Source of the DNA: Veillonella magna DSM 19857
GTDB lineage: Bacteria; Bacillota; Negativicutes; Veillonellales; Veillonellaceae
Assembly: GCF_000428745.1 (NCBI RefSeq)
Contig: NZ_AUAN01000006.1
Coordinates: 54,141-118,140, forward strand
Direction: 5' to 3'
Length of the DNA: 64,000 nucleotides
Shown here: piece by piece, positions 7,311-16,124 of the stretch
Layout of the letters: each line of letters opens with the position of its first letter
Numbering within the stretch: position 1 is the stretch's first letter
Position numbers and translations under genes: made by a program
Notes under the pieces: generated by a model
The model's input: the letters and a program-made list of their open reading frames with translations, nothing else
What the model was told of the DNA's origin: nothing
Database searches by the model: none

Positions 7311-8552
7311 ATGAAACGAATGGTATCTATGCTGACGCAGGAAGTCGTACCGGCTTTTGGGTGTACCGAGCCGATTGCTTTGGCTTTTACGGCGGCCAAG
7401 GCAGTGGAGGAGTTGGGTACATTTCCAGATGCACTGGTGGTGTCCTGCAGCGGTAATATTATAAAGAATGCAAAAAGCGTGGTCATTCCTAATTCCGAGG
7501 GTCGCCGAGGCATTTACTACAGCCTGATTCTAGGGGCACTGGTCGGCAATGCCCAGCGGGAACTGGAAGTATTGGAAGCGTTGACGCCGTCGGATATTGA
7601 AAAGGCGGATGAGCTGATGAACAGCGACTTTTGCAAGGTAACGTTGGCGGAAAACGTAGAGAATTTGTTTATTGATGTAACGGCGATAAAAGGCGATCAT
7701 CGTACTCGTGTGGTCGTTCAAAATAAGCATACGCATATTACGCATATCGAAAAGGACGGTGTTACCGTTTTCGATGAGCCGTTAGCAGCGACGCAGGCTG
7801 CCGATGAGCTGTTGACCTTTGACGATTGCTACACGTTTGCGGAGACCGCCGATTTGTCGGAGGTACAGGATCGCCTGTTACAACAGTTTACCTATAACAT
7901 GGCCATTGCCGAAGAGGGGATGACCCATGATTACGGTGCGAACATAGGCAAGCTGATCATGGAAGAGGCGACCAGCTTGCGAGATAAAGCAAGAGCTTAT
8001 GCAGCGGCCGGGTCCGATGCGCGCATGGGCGGTTGCAGTATGCCGGTTATGATTAACTGCGGCAGCGGTAATCAGGGGATTACGATTTCCGTGCCGATTT
8101 GGGTGTATGCGGAGGAACACAACATTCCTATGGAATGGCGCATTAAAGCCTTGGCGTTGGCAAACCTGTTGGCCCTTTACATTAAGCAGGGCATCGGCCG
8201 ACTCAGTGCGTATTGTGCCGTAGTCAGTGCTGCTTCCGCAGGGGCGGCCGGTGTGGCCTATCTCATGGGCGAGCCGAAAGCGGTGGTGGAAGCTACGCTG
8301 TCGAATGCGCTAGCCGGTACATCCGGCGTAGTATGCGATGGAGCCAAGCCGTCATGTGCCATGAAAATTGCCTTGTCCGTCGGCAATGCGCTGTTGGCAT
8401 ATAAAATGGCGCGCACCGATAATAACTTTAAGTCCGGTGAAGGCCTGGTGAAAGGCACGGTGGATCGCACGGTAGCCACCATTGGCGATGTAGCCAGAGT
8501 GGGCATGAAGGAAACGGACATCGTCATTTTAGAATCTATGCTGGAAAAATAA
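7311..8552 (+). CDS. cyuA: L-cysteine desulfidase (CyuA/YhaM, UPF0597 family)
   Basis: 413 residues from ATG 7311, preceded by GGAGG at correct spacing; the upstream in-frame GTG lacks one. Motifs of the CyuA/YhaM [4Fe-4S] cysteine desulfidase family are present: PAFGCTEPIALAF near the N-terminus, VVSCSGNIIKNAK, GSDARMGGCSMPVMINCGSGNQG and GVVCDGAKPSCAMKIA. These cysteines ligate the cluster. The enzyme converts L-cysteine to pyruvate, ammonia and sulfide; it is related to the serine dehydratase alpha fold. Followed by a tandem-repeat spacer and an SDR gene in the same direction. Confidence 0.87.
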   Translation: MKRMVSMLTQEVVPAFGCTEPIALAFTAAKAVEELGTFPDALVVSCSGNIIKNAKSVVIPNSEGRRGIYYSLILGALVGNAQRELEVLEALTPSDIEKADELMNSDFCKVTLAENVENLFIDVTAIKGDHRTRVVVQNKHTHITHIEKDGVTVFDEPLAATQAADELLTFDDCYTFAETADLSEVQDRLLQQFTYNMAIAEEGMTHDYGANIGKLIMEEATSLRDKARAYAAAGSDARMGGCSMPVMINCGSGNQGITISVPIWVYAEEHNIPMEWRIKALALANLLALYIKQGIGRLSAYCAVVSAASAGAAGVAYLMGEPKAVVEATLSNALAGTSGVVCDGAKPSCAMKIALSVGNALLAYKMARTDNNFKSGEGLVKGTVDRTVATIGDVARVGMKETDIVILESMLEK

Positions 8553-8562
8553 GGCTGACACA

Positions 8563-8683
8563 GTAATGACTAAGAAATGAATTGTTGAGAAAGCAATTAC
8601 TAAGAAGCGAATTGCTAAGAAAGTAATTACTAAGAAGTGAATTGCTAAGAAAGTAATTACTGCGAAAGCAACTACTGAGAAAT
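8563..8683. repeat. Tandem repeat of a 15-16 bp unit in a 30-bp alternation
   Basis: Seven to eight imperfect units of the type AATTACTAAGAAGTG and AATTGCTAAGAAAGT alternate between the desulfidase stop and the ribosome site of the SDR gene. Stops occur in several frames and there is no start signal, so the tract is non-coding. Confidence 0.75.
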
Positions 8684-8703
8684 GAATTAAGGAGGGAACC
8701 ATC

Positions 8704-9462
8704 ATGGGAAGAAATGTATTTATTACGGGAGCTACTTCGGGTATTGGTCGTGAAACGGCCATCGCTTTTGCAAAGAACGGCGACAATTTGCTGCTTTGCG
8801 CCCGTCGCAAGGATAAATTGGACGAAATGAAGCAGGGTCTGGAAGATTTGTACAAGGTAGATGTTACCGTCTTTGAATTGGATGTGACGGATCGTGCGGC
8901 CGTAGCGGAAAAGGTACCGGCGATGATTGAAAGCATCGGTCATGTAGATATTCTGGTGAACAACGCCGGTTTGGCACAGGGACTTGATGCCTTTGAAGAC
9001 AGCTCCATCGACGACATGGAAACCATGATCGATACCAATGTGAAAGGTCTCCTTTACGTATCCCGCACGGTATTGCCGTACATGTTAAAACGCAATATCG
9101 GTCACATCATTAACCTTGGCTCTACTGCCGGTATTTATGCCTACGCCAAAGGCGCCGTATATTGTGCAACCAAGGCCGCCGTTAAAACCTTGAGTGACGG
9201 TATTCGCATCGATACCATTGAAAGCGATATTAAGGTGACTACGATTCAGCCGGGCATTGTGGAAACGCCGTTTAGCGAAGTGCGCTTCCATGGGGATAAA
9301 GAAAAAGCCGCCGCTGTCTATGCCGGTGTGGATGCGCTGCAGCCGGAGGACATTGCGGACATCATCCTCTTTGCCTCCAATCGCCCGCGCCGCGTGCAGA
9401 TTTCCGACATTACCATCATGGCTAATCAGCAGGCTACGGGATTCATGATAGCAAAAAAATAA
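8704..9462 (+). CDS. Short-chain dehydrogenase/reductase (YdfG-like classical SDR)
   Basis: 252 residues with the classical SDR set: TGATSGIGRE cofactor motif at residues 8-17, DILVNNAGLAQG, a Ser in INLGSTAGIYAY, and YCATKAA providing the YxxxK catalytic pair. The Arg-rich CARRKDKL after beta-2 suggests NADP(H). Overall it resembles YdfG-type 3-hydroxy acid/serine dehydrogenases, but substrate cannot be fixed from sequence. GGAGG lies 9 nt upstream. Its 3' end carries the nested-hairpin terminator at 9469-9588. Confidence 0.85.
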   Translation: MGRNVFITGATSGIGRETAIAFAKNGDNLLLCARRKDKLDEMKQGLEDLYKVDVTVFELDVTDRAAVAEKVPAMIESIGHVDILVNNAGLAQGLDAFEDSSIDDMETMIDTNVKGLLYVSRTVLPYMLKRNIGHIINLGSTAGIYAYAKGAVYCATKAAVKTLSDGIRIDTIESDIKVTTIQPGIVETPFSEVRFHGDKEKAAAVYAGVDALQPEDIADIILFASNRPRRVQISDITIMANQQATGFMIAKK

Positions 9463-9468
9463 TGTACT

Positions 9469-9588
9469 AAGAGCAGATACTTCTCCTTGCGGTCCGGTCT
9501 TGCGAAAAACAATACAACAAAAGCAGATGCTTTTCTTTGCGGTCCGGTCTTGCGAAGGACCACATCAGAGAAATATCTGCTCTTTTTA
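9469..9588 (+). terminator. Nested-hairpin terminator with conserved GGTCTTGCGAA loop (5' half duplicated)
   Basis: The outer stem pairs AAGAGCAGATA (9469-9479) with TATCTGCTCTT (9574-9584), followed by T residues. Inside, GGTCC (9541-9545) and GGACC (9557-9561) enclose the loop GGTCTTGCGAA. The 5' half (AGCAGATnCTTnTCnTTGCGGTCC plus the loop sequence) is present twice, at 9472-9506 and 9521-9556. The same loop recurs at 39710 and 44631 and, inverted, at 9849 and 9956. Confidence 0.7.
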
Positions 9589-9630
9589 TTGAGAAGGGAA
9601 ATTTTAAGAGGGGCAGCTTGGCGTCATGAT

Positions 9631-9770
9631 TTGACGACAAAAGAAGAAATAGATATAATGAAAACAGAAAGAGATGGCTAAGCGTTGGTACCGTTTGGCT
9701 CATCTCGAAGAAATTAAACATAACTTGAGAGATGGCCTTGTCGTTTACGTTACGTCAGGGCTATTTTCTA
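9631..9770 (+). ncRNA. Antitoxin-like small RNA homologous to module 3, without a toxin
   Basis: Promoter TTGACG (9631-9636), 17-bp spacer, TATAAT (9654-9659). The RNA begins with GAGATGGCT and closes a first hairpin with GGCTCATCTC, then GAAATTAAA; the same order of elements occurs in the RNA at 3062-3210. A terminator follows with TGGCCTTG paired to CAGGGCTA and a TTTT tract (about 9733-9768). No holin-like toxin ORF is recognisable on the opposite strand here, so it may act in trans or be a relic. Confidence 0.5.
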
Positions 9771-9968
9771 TTTAAGGAATGAGCGGCACCGTTTGTGCCG
9801 TAGTCTATACTGATATGAAGGAGGTTCGTCTGTTTTATGAAGCAGCCCTTCGTCAGACCGGGTTCCCCGCAAGGCGTTTTAAGGAATGAGCGGCACCGTT
9901 TGTGCTGTAGTCTATACTGATATGAAGGAGGTTCGTCTGTTTTATGAAGCAGCCCTTCGTTAGACCGG
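9771..9968. repeat. Direct duplication, two 92-bp copies with 107-bp period
   Basis: Copies at 9771-9862 and 9878-9968 are almost identical (one or two differences). Each contains AAGGAGGTTCGTC and the inverted form of the conserved nested-hairpin loop (TTCGTCAGACC in copy 1, TTCGTTAGACC in copy 2). Only copy 2 is followed by the partner strand that completes the outer hairpin. Confidence 0.8.
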
Positions 9969-10000
9969 GCTGCAAGTAAAATTGACGAACCTCCTTTTGG
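9924..10000 (+). terminator. Nested-hairpin terminator, element inverted relative to the others
   Basis: The outer stem AAGGAGGTTCGTC (9925-9937) pairs with GACGAACCTCCTT (9984-9996), followed by TT. The inner stem GCAGCCC/GGGCTGC (9949-9955, 9967-9973) encloses TTCGTTAGACC, which on the minus strand reads GGTCTAACGAA, a two-base variant of the loop seen at 9546, 39710 and 44631. No clear gene ends just upstream; the likely transcript is the small RNA beginning near 9666 or the duplicated segment. Confidence 0.6.
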
Positions 10001-10044
10001 TGTTACATACGGCACAACCCGGTGCAAAAAAATTAAAAAGCCTA

Positions 10045-10073
10045 TTGACAAGGACTTTTGTTTGTGGCACAAT
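10045..10073 (+). promoter_or_regulatory. Promoter of the leucine T-box leader
   Basis: Consensus -35 TTGACA (10045-10050), 17-bp spacer, -10 CACAAT (10068-10073), about 40 bp upstream of T-box stem I. Confidence 0.7.
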
Positions 10074-10079
10074 AACACC

Positions 10080-10321
10080 AACACAAAACAGAAGTTGCGA
10101 TGAACAGGTTTAAAGAGCCGGTAGGTTGCCTACAGAGAGCCGTCGGGTGGTGTGAGACGGTGGAACGATCGGTGTCGACAACTCGCCTGGGAGCATCGGC
10201 GGTGAAACAAAGTAACCGACGACGGTGGTGCCGTTATAACCATAGAGGACCAACTAGGGTGGTACCGTGTTATAGTATATAACGCCCCTTATGATGCAAT
10301 GCATCGTAAGGGGCTTTTTTA
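10080..10321 (+). ncRNA. T-box leader (predicted leucine-responsive) controlling leuA
   Basis: The leader shows a T-box stem I region (AGAGAGCC, GGTGTGAGACGG), a specifier region with CTC at 10182-10184 in the context AACTCGCCTGGGAG, and the T-box sequence AGGGTGGTACCGTG at 10256-10269. A terminator follows: GCCCCTTATGATGC pairs with GCATCGTAAGGGGC at 10284-10314, then six or more T. Uncharged tRNA with a GAG anticodon would pair with CUC (Leu) and favour the antiterminator, raising transcription of the leucine genes when leucine is scarce. The Leu assignment is from the specifier and from the gene downstream. Confidence 0.88.
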
Positions 10322-10560
10322 TCGAATCAAATGGGATGACTTCGGTCAACTGATGGTAGCAATGCATTGCGCTGCGACTGGCAACTATGGGTTGCGCTGT
10401 AGCCAGCAGGTAATCGGTAACAATCGGTGGCAAGGCGGCCGGTGTTCATGCGTATGGGTAGAGGCCATGTCCCTAATGATTTGAGAGAGAAGAGATTGCT
10501 ATGACGCCCCTGGAACCGTGACGAGTGCGCGGATCCGGGGGCGTTTTTTTGTTAAAAAGG
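10322..10560 (+). promoter_or_regulatory. Second leader segment with its own terminator before leuA
   Basis: After the T-box terminator another 180 nt of GC-richer sequence leads to a second intrinsic terminator at 10503-10550 (ACGCCCC paired with GGGGGCGT, then seven T), only 20 nt before the leuA start. No second T-box motif, leader peptide with Leu codons or known riboswitch was recognised. It may be a second attenuation step or the end of a small RNA. Confidence 0.5.
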
Positions 10561-10570
10561 AGAGACCATT

Positions 10571-12187
10571 ATGAAAGACAAGGTAGCAGTGAAAGACGAT
10601 GTAACGGTTGGTGTGGTGAGCCGGACTACCGGCCATATGACACAGAATGAAACGAGCAAAGATAAGGTGTATTTCTTCGATACCACGCTTCGCGACGGCG
10701 AACAGAGCCCGGGCGTATCCTTGCAGACGCCGGAAAAAATCGAAATTGCGCAAAGCTTGGCGCGCATGGGCGTAGATGTTATCGAAGCCGGTTTCCCGGC
10801 TGCTTCGCCGGGGGACTTCGAAGCGGTAGCCGCCATTGCCAATACGGTAAAGGGCTGCACCATTGCCGGGTTGGCCAGAGCCAACAAGGCCGACATTGAA
10901 AAAACGGCAGAAGCCTTGGCCGGAGCCGAACACAGCCGCCTGCACGTATTCATCGCTACCAGCGATATTCATTTGGAATATAAATTGAAAAAGACGAGAG
11001 AAGAAGTTATCGAAACGGTAAAGGACTGCTTGGCATTTGCAGCCGATAAATTCGATGAAATCGAGTTTTCCGCCGAAGATGCATCGCGCACCGATATGGA
11101 CTATTTAAGCGAAGTTTTTTCCGTAGCCATCGAAGGGGGCGCAACCATATTGAATGTGCCGGACACGGTAGGCTATATGACGCCCATGGAATTTGCCGGA
11201 AAGATCCGCTACTTGAAAGAACATGTGCGAGGCATTGAAAAGGCCATCATCAGTGTGCATTGTCATGATGACCTGGGCATGGCCAACGCAAACACCTTGG
11301 CAGCCATCGAAGCCGGTGCCCGTCAGGTGGAATGCACGGTGAACGGTCTTGGCGAACGGGCCGGTAACGTCGGTATCGAAGAAGTGGTGATGGCATTGAA
11401 AACGCGCCGCGATATTTACGGCGTTGATGTAGACATTGATACGAAACAGTTTACCCGTGTCAGCCATTTGGTCAGTCGCCTTACCGGCATGGTGGTGCCG
11501 CCTAACAAAGCGATTGTCGGTGCCAATGCGTTTGCCCACGAATCGGGAATTCATCAGCACGGTGTGCTGAGCAATCCGACGACCTATGAAATTATGACGC
11601 CGGAAAGTGTAGGTGCCGAAAAGAGTGCCATTGTTCTCGGTAAGCATTCCGGCAAGCATGCCTTTGTCGATCATCTGGTGCGCCTGGGCTTTACCGTGGA
11701 TGACAGCAAGATTCCGGATTTGTTCGCTAAGTTTAAATCCTTGGCGGACCGGAAAAAGCAAATTTTCGATGAAGATATTATCGCCTTGGTGATGGACATG
11801 ATCGATCACGAAAAGGCGGTAGAGGTGGTGCATCATCATTACCATTCCGACGAACAAGGCTATGCCTATGCCGATGTGCGGCTGAAGACACCGGAAGGCA
11901 TTCGCGAAGATGCTGCCGTCGGTGACGGTGCCGTTGATGCATCGCTGAAAGCAGCGGAACGAGCCCTTGGCAAACCGATCAGCTTGAAGGATTTTCAAGT
12001 GCGCGCCGTTACGTCCGGCAAGGATGCGTTGGGCGAGGTTATGCTCAAGGTAGAATACGAAGGCAAGCTGTATCACGGCCGGGCCATTCACACAGATATT
12101 ATTACATCCAGCGTTAACGCATATGTGAACGCAATTAACAGTATATATTTCGCAAAGGCTATTACGACCAATGCGGAGGAGGCATAG
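10571..12187 (+). CDS. leuA: 2-isopropylmalate synthase
   Basis: 538 residues. DTTLRDGEQSPGVSL near residue 38 is the metal/2-oxoacid site of the family; SVHCHDDLGMANANTLA supplies the His-x-His metal ligands, and NGLGERAGNVGIEEVVMAL follows. The C-terminal third (about 400-530) matches the regulatory LeuA dimer domain that binds leucine. The enzyme condenses acetyl-CoA with 3-methyl-2-oxobutanoate, the first committed step to leucine. AAGGAGAG precedes the ATG. A leader of about 25 residues precedes the catalytic domain. First gene of leuA-leuC-leuD under the T-box. Confidence 0.95.
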   Translation: MKDKVAVKDDVTVGVVSRTTGHMTQNETSKDKVYFFDTTLRDGEQSPGVSLQTPEKIEIAQSLARMGVDVIEAGFPAASPGDFEAVAAIANTVKGCTIAGLARANKADIEKTAEALAGAEHSRLHVFIATSDIHLEYKLKKTREEVIETVKDCLAFAADKFDEIEFSAEDASRTDMDYLSEVFSVAIEGGATILNVPDTVGYMTPMEFAGKIRYLKEHVRGIEKAIISVHCHDDLGMANANTLAAIEAGARQVECTVNGLGERAGNVGIEEVVMALKTRRDIYGVDVDIDTKQFTRVSHLVSRLTGMVVPPNKAIVGANAFAHESGIHQHGVLSNPTTYEIMTPESVGAEKSAIVLGKHSGKHAFVDHLVRLGFTVDDSKIPDLFAKFKSLADRKKQIFDEDIIALVMDMIDHEKAVEVVHHHYHSDEQGYAYADVRLKTPEGIREDAAVGDGAVDASLKAAERALGKPISLKDFQVRAVTSGKDALGEVMLKVEYEGKLYHGRAIHTDIITSSVNAYVNAINSIYFAKAITTNAEEA

Positions 12188-12190
12188 ATT

Positions 12191-13453
12191 ATGGGAATGA
12201 CAATAACGGAAAAAAATATGGCCCGCCATGCAGGGGTGGCCGAAGTGAAAGCGGGACAGATCGTGGAGTGCAAGGTGGATGCGATTCTGATGAATGACAT
12301 CACCTTTCCGCCGGCGCTGAAAGAATTTAAGAAAATCGGGAAACCCGTGTTCGATAAGGAACGCATTTACTTGGTGCCGGACCACTTCACGCCGAATAAA
12401 GATATTAAGTCCGCAGAGCAGTCCAAGATCATGCGTGACTTTGTACGGGCTGAAGGGATTACGCATTACTTTGAAGTAGGTCGCATGGGGATTGAGCATG
12501 TGCTGTTACCGGAAGAAGGATTGGTAGCCCCGGGGGATATGATCATCGGCGCAGACTCGCATACCTGTACGTACGGTGCGTTGGGAGCCTTCGCTACCGG
12601 CGTGGGCTCCACCGATGCCGGTGTTGCTATGGCACGGGGCAAGACATGGTTCAAGGTGCCGGAAACGATTAAGGTGGTGCTGGACGGTAAGCCGGGCAAA
12701 TGGATTACCGGTAAAGATATCGTACTGGAGCTTATCGGTCGCATCGGTGTTGACGGTGCGCGCTATAAAGCCATCGAGTATCATGGGACGGCGCTTCAAT
12801 ACATGTCTATGACGGATCGCTTGACCATTTGCAACATGGCCATCGAAGCCGGTGGTAAATGCGGCGTCTTCCCGTACGATGAAATCACTAAGGCGTATGT
12901 AACGGGACGAGTGAAACGGGATTTCACGCCGATTACGGCCGATCCCGATGCAGAGTACTGCGAAGAGGTTCACATTGATGTAAGCAAGCTGCAGCCGGTA
13001 GTGGCATTCCCTCATTTACCGTCCAATACGCATTACATTACGGATGTGAAGGAGCCTATCGCGATTGACCAAGTGGTCATCGGCTCTTGTACGAACGGTC
13101 GTTTTGAGGATTTACAGGCAGCGGCATCTATTTTGAAGGGGCGTAAGGTAGCCGACTTTGTGCGCTGCATTGTAGTGCCCGGCAGTCAAACCGTGTATGA
13201 CGAAGCGATGAAAGCAGGCTTGATTGATACGTTCATCAAAGCAGGTTGCGCCGTATCCACGCCGACCTGCGGACCGTGCTTGGGCGGTTACATGGGAATC
13301 ATGGCTGCCGGTGAACGCACGGTATCGACGACGAATCGCAATTTCCGCGGACGCATGGGTCACGTAGACAGCGAAGTATATTTGGCAAGTCCCTATGTTG
13401 CGGCAGCCAGTGCAGTGATGGGACGCTTAGCCGGTCCCGAGGAGGTACAGTAA
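12191..13453 (+). CDS. leuC: 3-isopropylmalate dehydratase large subunit
   Basis: 420 residues of the aconitase superfamily (HacA/LeuC type common in anaerobes). The three cluster cysteines are visible in [11 protein letters not shown] and [35 protein letters not shown] is the substrate-binding region. With LeuD it isomerises 2- to 3-isopropylmalate through a [4Fe-4S] cluster. Its GGAGG site lies inside the last codons of leuA (3-bp gap), and leuD follows immediately. Confidence 0.95.
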   Translation: MGMTITEKNMARHAGVAEVKAGQIVECKVDAILMNDITFPPALKEFKKIGKPVFDKERIYLVPDHFTPNKDIKSAEQSKIMRDFVRAEGITHYFEVGRMGIEHVLLPEEGLVAPGDMIIGADSHTCTYGALGAFATGVGSTDAGVAMARGKTWFKVPETIKVVLDGKPGKWITGKDIVLELIGRIGVDGARYKAIEYHGTALQYMSMTDRLTICNMAIEAGGKCGVFPYDEITKAYVTGRVKRDFTPITADPDAEYCEEVHIDVSKLQPVVAFPHLPSNTHYITDVKEPIAIDQVVIGSCTNGRFEDLQAAASILKGRKVADFVRCIVVPGSQTVYDEAMKAGLIDTFIKAGCAVSTPTCGPCLGGYMGIMAAGERTVSTTNRNFRGRMGHVDSEVYLASPYVAAASAVMGRLAGPEEVQ

Positions 13454-13945
13454 ATGGATTGTAAAGGAACGATTTGGCGCTACGGCGACAATGTAGATAC
13501 AGACGTAATTATTCCGGCACGCTATTTGGCGATTGCGGATATGAAAGAATTGGCGACACATGCCATGGAAGATATTGATACCACCTTTGCGGCTAATGTA
13601 AAGGAAGGGCAGATTATGGTTGCCGGTAAAAATTTCGGTTGCGGCTCCTCGCGCGAGCATGCACCGGCGGTGATTAAAGCCAGCGGCATCAGCTGCATCG
13701 TAGCGGACAGCTTTGCGCGCATCTTTTTCCGCAATGCCATCAACATCGGGTTGCCGGTGATTGAAATCGGCGAAGCCGTGGAACATATCAAGGCGGATCA
13801 TGAAATTGGCGTAGATATGGGACAAGGGATTGTATATAATTTGACGACCGGCGAAGAATATCAGGGAACGGCATTGCCGCCTTTTATTCAGGCCATTGCC
13901 AAAGCCGGCGGGCTTGTTAATTTTGCTAAGCAGCAAGACGATTAA
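13454..13945 (+). CDS. leuD: 3-isopropylmalate dehydratase small subunit
   Basis: 163 residues with the swivel-domain signature GKNFGCGSSREHAPAVIK and the N-terminal YGDNVDTDVIIPARYL. Pairs with LeuC. Start codon directly follows the leuC stop; the GAGGAGG site is within the leuC 3' end. Length is normal for this subfamily. Confidence 0.95.
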   Translation: MDCKGTIWRYGDNVDTDVIIPARYLAIADMKELATHAMEDIDTTFAANVKEGQIMVAGKNFGCGSSREHAPAVIKASGISCIVADSFARIFFRNAINIGLPVIEIGEAVEHIKADHEIGVDMGQGIVYNLTTGEEYQGTALPPFIQAIAKAGGLVNFAKQQDD

Positions 13946-14431
13946 CAATTATATTTGGTCGCATTCTTCGAGGCGTTTTCGGTGGTAAATCAAATAAACC
14001 TATAAACCAAAACCCAAGGATGGACATTGTTTGTTCATCCGCCTATACAACAAAACTAATAAACCAAAACCAAAATGTATATGTTACAGTGTGACGGCAT
14101 GTACCGTCACCATTGGCGAAAGCCGGTAACCAACCATACGGCAAACGCCGCGAAGATTGTAGATATAGGTAGCAATGTAGGATGGTACCATGCGATAGGG
14201 TGGCATGAATGTGTTGCCTACAGGTGTATTACAGATGCGCGATAGTATAGTAGCAAGGTAGTAGGGTAGCAGTTCACATAGGTGCTGCAGCTTTCATAAA
14301 TAGCTGCGGGTATATGTGTGTACAAAGACAGCTAATAGAGTAGGCATAGCGTCCTGTCATGGAAAGCAGGGGGCGCAGCCGAGTGATAGATAGCCTATGA
14401 GAGAGATGAGGCAAAAGAAAGAGGGACGACG
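13946..14431 (+). other. 485-bp leuD-leuB spacer with structured but unassigned sequence
   Basis: No supported ORF. It contains A-rich runs with repeated AACCAAAACC and AACAAAACTAATAAACC motifs, a GTGACGG/CCGTCAC hairpin at about 14091-14111, then GGCGAAAGCC and GGCAAACGCC mini-hairpins at 14113-14155. The rest (14160-14340) is a degenerate mix of GTAG/GGTAGCA motifs. The compact 14090-14160 part could be a structured RNA; I could not match it to a known riboswitch. Confidence 0.4.
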
Positions 14432-15505
14432 ATGAGTAATGAAAAAGAGATAGTCATCATTGCCGGCGATGGGATCGGTGAAGAAATAACGGCCGCTGCC
14501 AGAGCCGTTACGGAGGCAGCCTTTCAAAAAGCCGGTGTGACGGCACATTGGATTGAAAAGAAAGCCGGCGGCGCAGCCATTGATGCATACGGCGAACCGT
14601 TGCCGCAGGATACCATAGAAGCCTGCCGCAAGGCAGATGCCGTTTTGTTAGGTGCCGTAGGTGGACCGAAGTGGGATGCGGTAGCACCGCATTTGCGACC
14701 GGAGCAAGCTATCTTGGGATTGCGTAAAGCGTTAGGTCTCTTTTGTAATTTGCGGCCTGTAAAAATTTATAAGGCCTTAGAGGAGTATTCTCCGTTAAAA
14801 GCGGACTTGGTAGCGGATGTGGATTTCGTTATTGTTCGCGAGTTAACCGGCGGTATTTATTTTGGTGAACGCCAGGAAGCTACCGGTGAAGGGCCGGACG
14901 AAGTAGCGTGGGATAAGGAAACGTATCACCGCTATGAAATCGAACGCATTATGGATGTGGCGGTGGAAACGGCGAAGAAGCGGCGCGGCAAAATCGCCAG
15001 CGTAGATAAAGCCAATGTGTTGGCAGCGTCTCGCTTATGGCGACGCATTGCGGAAGAAAAAGCAAAGGCGCATCCGGAGATTGCGATGGATTATTTGTAT
15101 GTAGACAATACGGCGATGCAGCTGGTGGTCAATCCCGGACAATTCGATGTCATTGTCACCTCGAATTTATTCGGCGATATTTTAAGTGATGAAGGGGCCG
15201 TTATTTCCGGCTCCATCGGTTTGTTGCCGTCGGCTTCCATGGGAGAAGGCACCGCATTGTACGAACCGATTCACGGATCGGCACCGGATATTGCGGGACA
15301 AGGCATTGCCAATCCGTTGGGGACGATTCTGTCGGCAGCGATGATGTGTCGTCATTCCTTGGGATTACCGGCGGTAGCCGATGCTATCGAAAAGGCGGTA
15401 GAACAGACGTTAAACGATGGCTATCGCACCGGCGAGATTTATAAAGACGGTATGAAAAAAGTGGGGACGGTGGGCATGCGAGATGCGGTTATCGCCCGCC
15501 TCTAA
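14432..15505 (+). CDS. leuB: 3-isopropylmalate dehydrogenase
   Basis: 357 residues. GDGIGEEI at the start, LGAVGGPKWD, RELTGGIYFGER with the substrate Arg, DKANVLAASRLWR, YVDNTAMQLV, TSNLFGDILSDEGAVISGSIGLLPSAS and EPIHGSAPDIAGQGIANPLG for NAD binding are all typical of LeuB. It oxidises and decarboxylates 3-isopropylmalate to 4-methyl-2-oxopentanoate. Separated from leuD by 485 bp, so it may have its own promoter although it completes the pathway. GAGGGACG serves as ribosome site. Confidence 0.95.
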   Translation: MSNEKEIVIIAGDGIGEEITAAARAVTEAAFQKAGVTAHWIEKKAGGAAIDAYGEPLPQDTIEACRKADAVLLGAVGGPKWDAVAPHLRPEQAILGLRKALGLFCNLRPVKIYKALEEYSPLKADLVADVDFVIVRELTGGIYFGERQEATGEGPDEVAWDKETYHRYEIERIMDVAVETAKKRRGKIASVDKANVLAASRLWRRIAEEKAKAHPEIAMDYLYVDNTAMQLVVNPGQFDVIVTSNLFGDILSDEGAVISGSIGLLPSASMGEGTALYEPIHGSAPDIAGQGIANPLGTILSAAMMCRHSLGLPAVADAIEKAVEQTLNDGYRTGEIYKDGMKKVGTVGMRDAVIARL

Positions 15506-15524
15506 CCGGCTATAGCGACAATAG

Positions 15525-15597
15525 AAAACAGCCTGACCTATTCCTTTGAAGCCCTGCGTGGCTAAGGCGTTCTGCAGAAATAGGTCAGGCTGTTTTG
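15525..15597 (+). terminator. leuB terminator with nested CTGCGTGGCTAA hairpin
   Basis: AACAGCCTGACCTATT pairs with AATAGGTCAGGCTGTT, followed by TT. The loop region holds GCC-CTGCGTGGCTAA-GGC and then GTTCTGCAG. The whole 3' half (from 15551) is repeated at 15910-15990. It parallels the GGTCTTGCGAA elements: outer terminator stem, inner short hairpin, then an (A/G)TTCTGC motif. Confidence 0.75.
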
Positions 15598-15998
15598 TGT
15601 TATTGGATAAAGACCGGTTAGAGGGTGGCGAAACTGGGAGTGGGGGAAAAGCCCTGCGTGGCTAAGGCGTTCTTCGGAAAAGATACGACGGGCTTTAGTT
15701 GTGTGTAAAGGTGACGAGTAAATAATAATTGAATACGCCATAGAGGTAGAGGCAGTGATAATCTAAGAAAAGGGGAGGGAGCCCTACGTGGCTAAGGCGT
15801 TCTTCGGAAAAGATACGACGGGCTTTAGTTGTGTGTAAAGGTGACGAGTAAATAATAATTGAATACGCCATAGAGGTAAAGGCGGCGATAATCCGGGAGA
15901 GGGGAGGGCGCCCTGCGTGGCTAAGGCGTTCTGCAGAAATAGGTCAGGCTGTTTTGTGTTATTAGATAAAGATCGGTTAGCGGGTGGCACTAATATAG
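15598..15998. repeat. Tandem 130-bp intergenic element, two full copies plus flanks
   Basis: Copies begin at 15651 and 15781 with an exact 130-bp period. Each runs from GCCCTGCGTGGCTAAGGCG through AAGATACGACGGGC, GTGTGTAAAGGTGACGAGTA and GAATACGCCATAGAGGTA to a GGGGAG tract. A third, shorter copy from 15910 switches to the leuB-terminator version. A related copy lies at 23619-23770. The copies contain no durable ORF, and apparent frames in them have no start signals. Confidence 0.85.
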
Positions 15999-16074
15999 TA
16001 AATAATATAGGTGCAAACCATTTGACATATAACTATTTTTTATAATTATAAAAGTCGATATAATCATCTTTTGA

Positions 16075-16104
16075 TTGACAGTGTTTTATTACATAACGTA
16101 TTAT
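16075..16104 (+). promoter_or_regulatory. Promoter of the cobalamin-riboswitch transcript
   Basis: -35 TTGACA (16075-16080), 18-bp spacer, -10 TATTAT (16099-16104), placing the start about 20 nt before the riboswitch. Confidence 0.65.
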
Positions 16105-16124
16105 GAATATGACATACGAATACG

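Noticed and set aside
10499..12499. Long minus-strand frames opposite leuA/leuC
   Set aside because: Mirror frames of strongly coding genes with high GC at third positions; no family features.
15784..15990. Open frame of 68 codons on the minus strand in the 130-bp repeat
   Set aside because: It is created by the repeat itself, has no ribosome site and no recognisable product.
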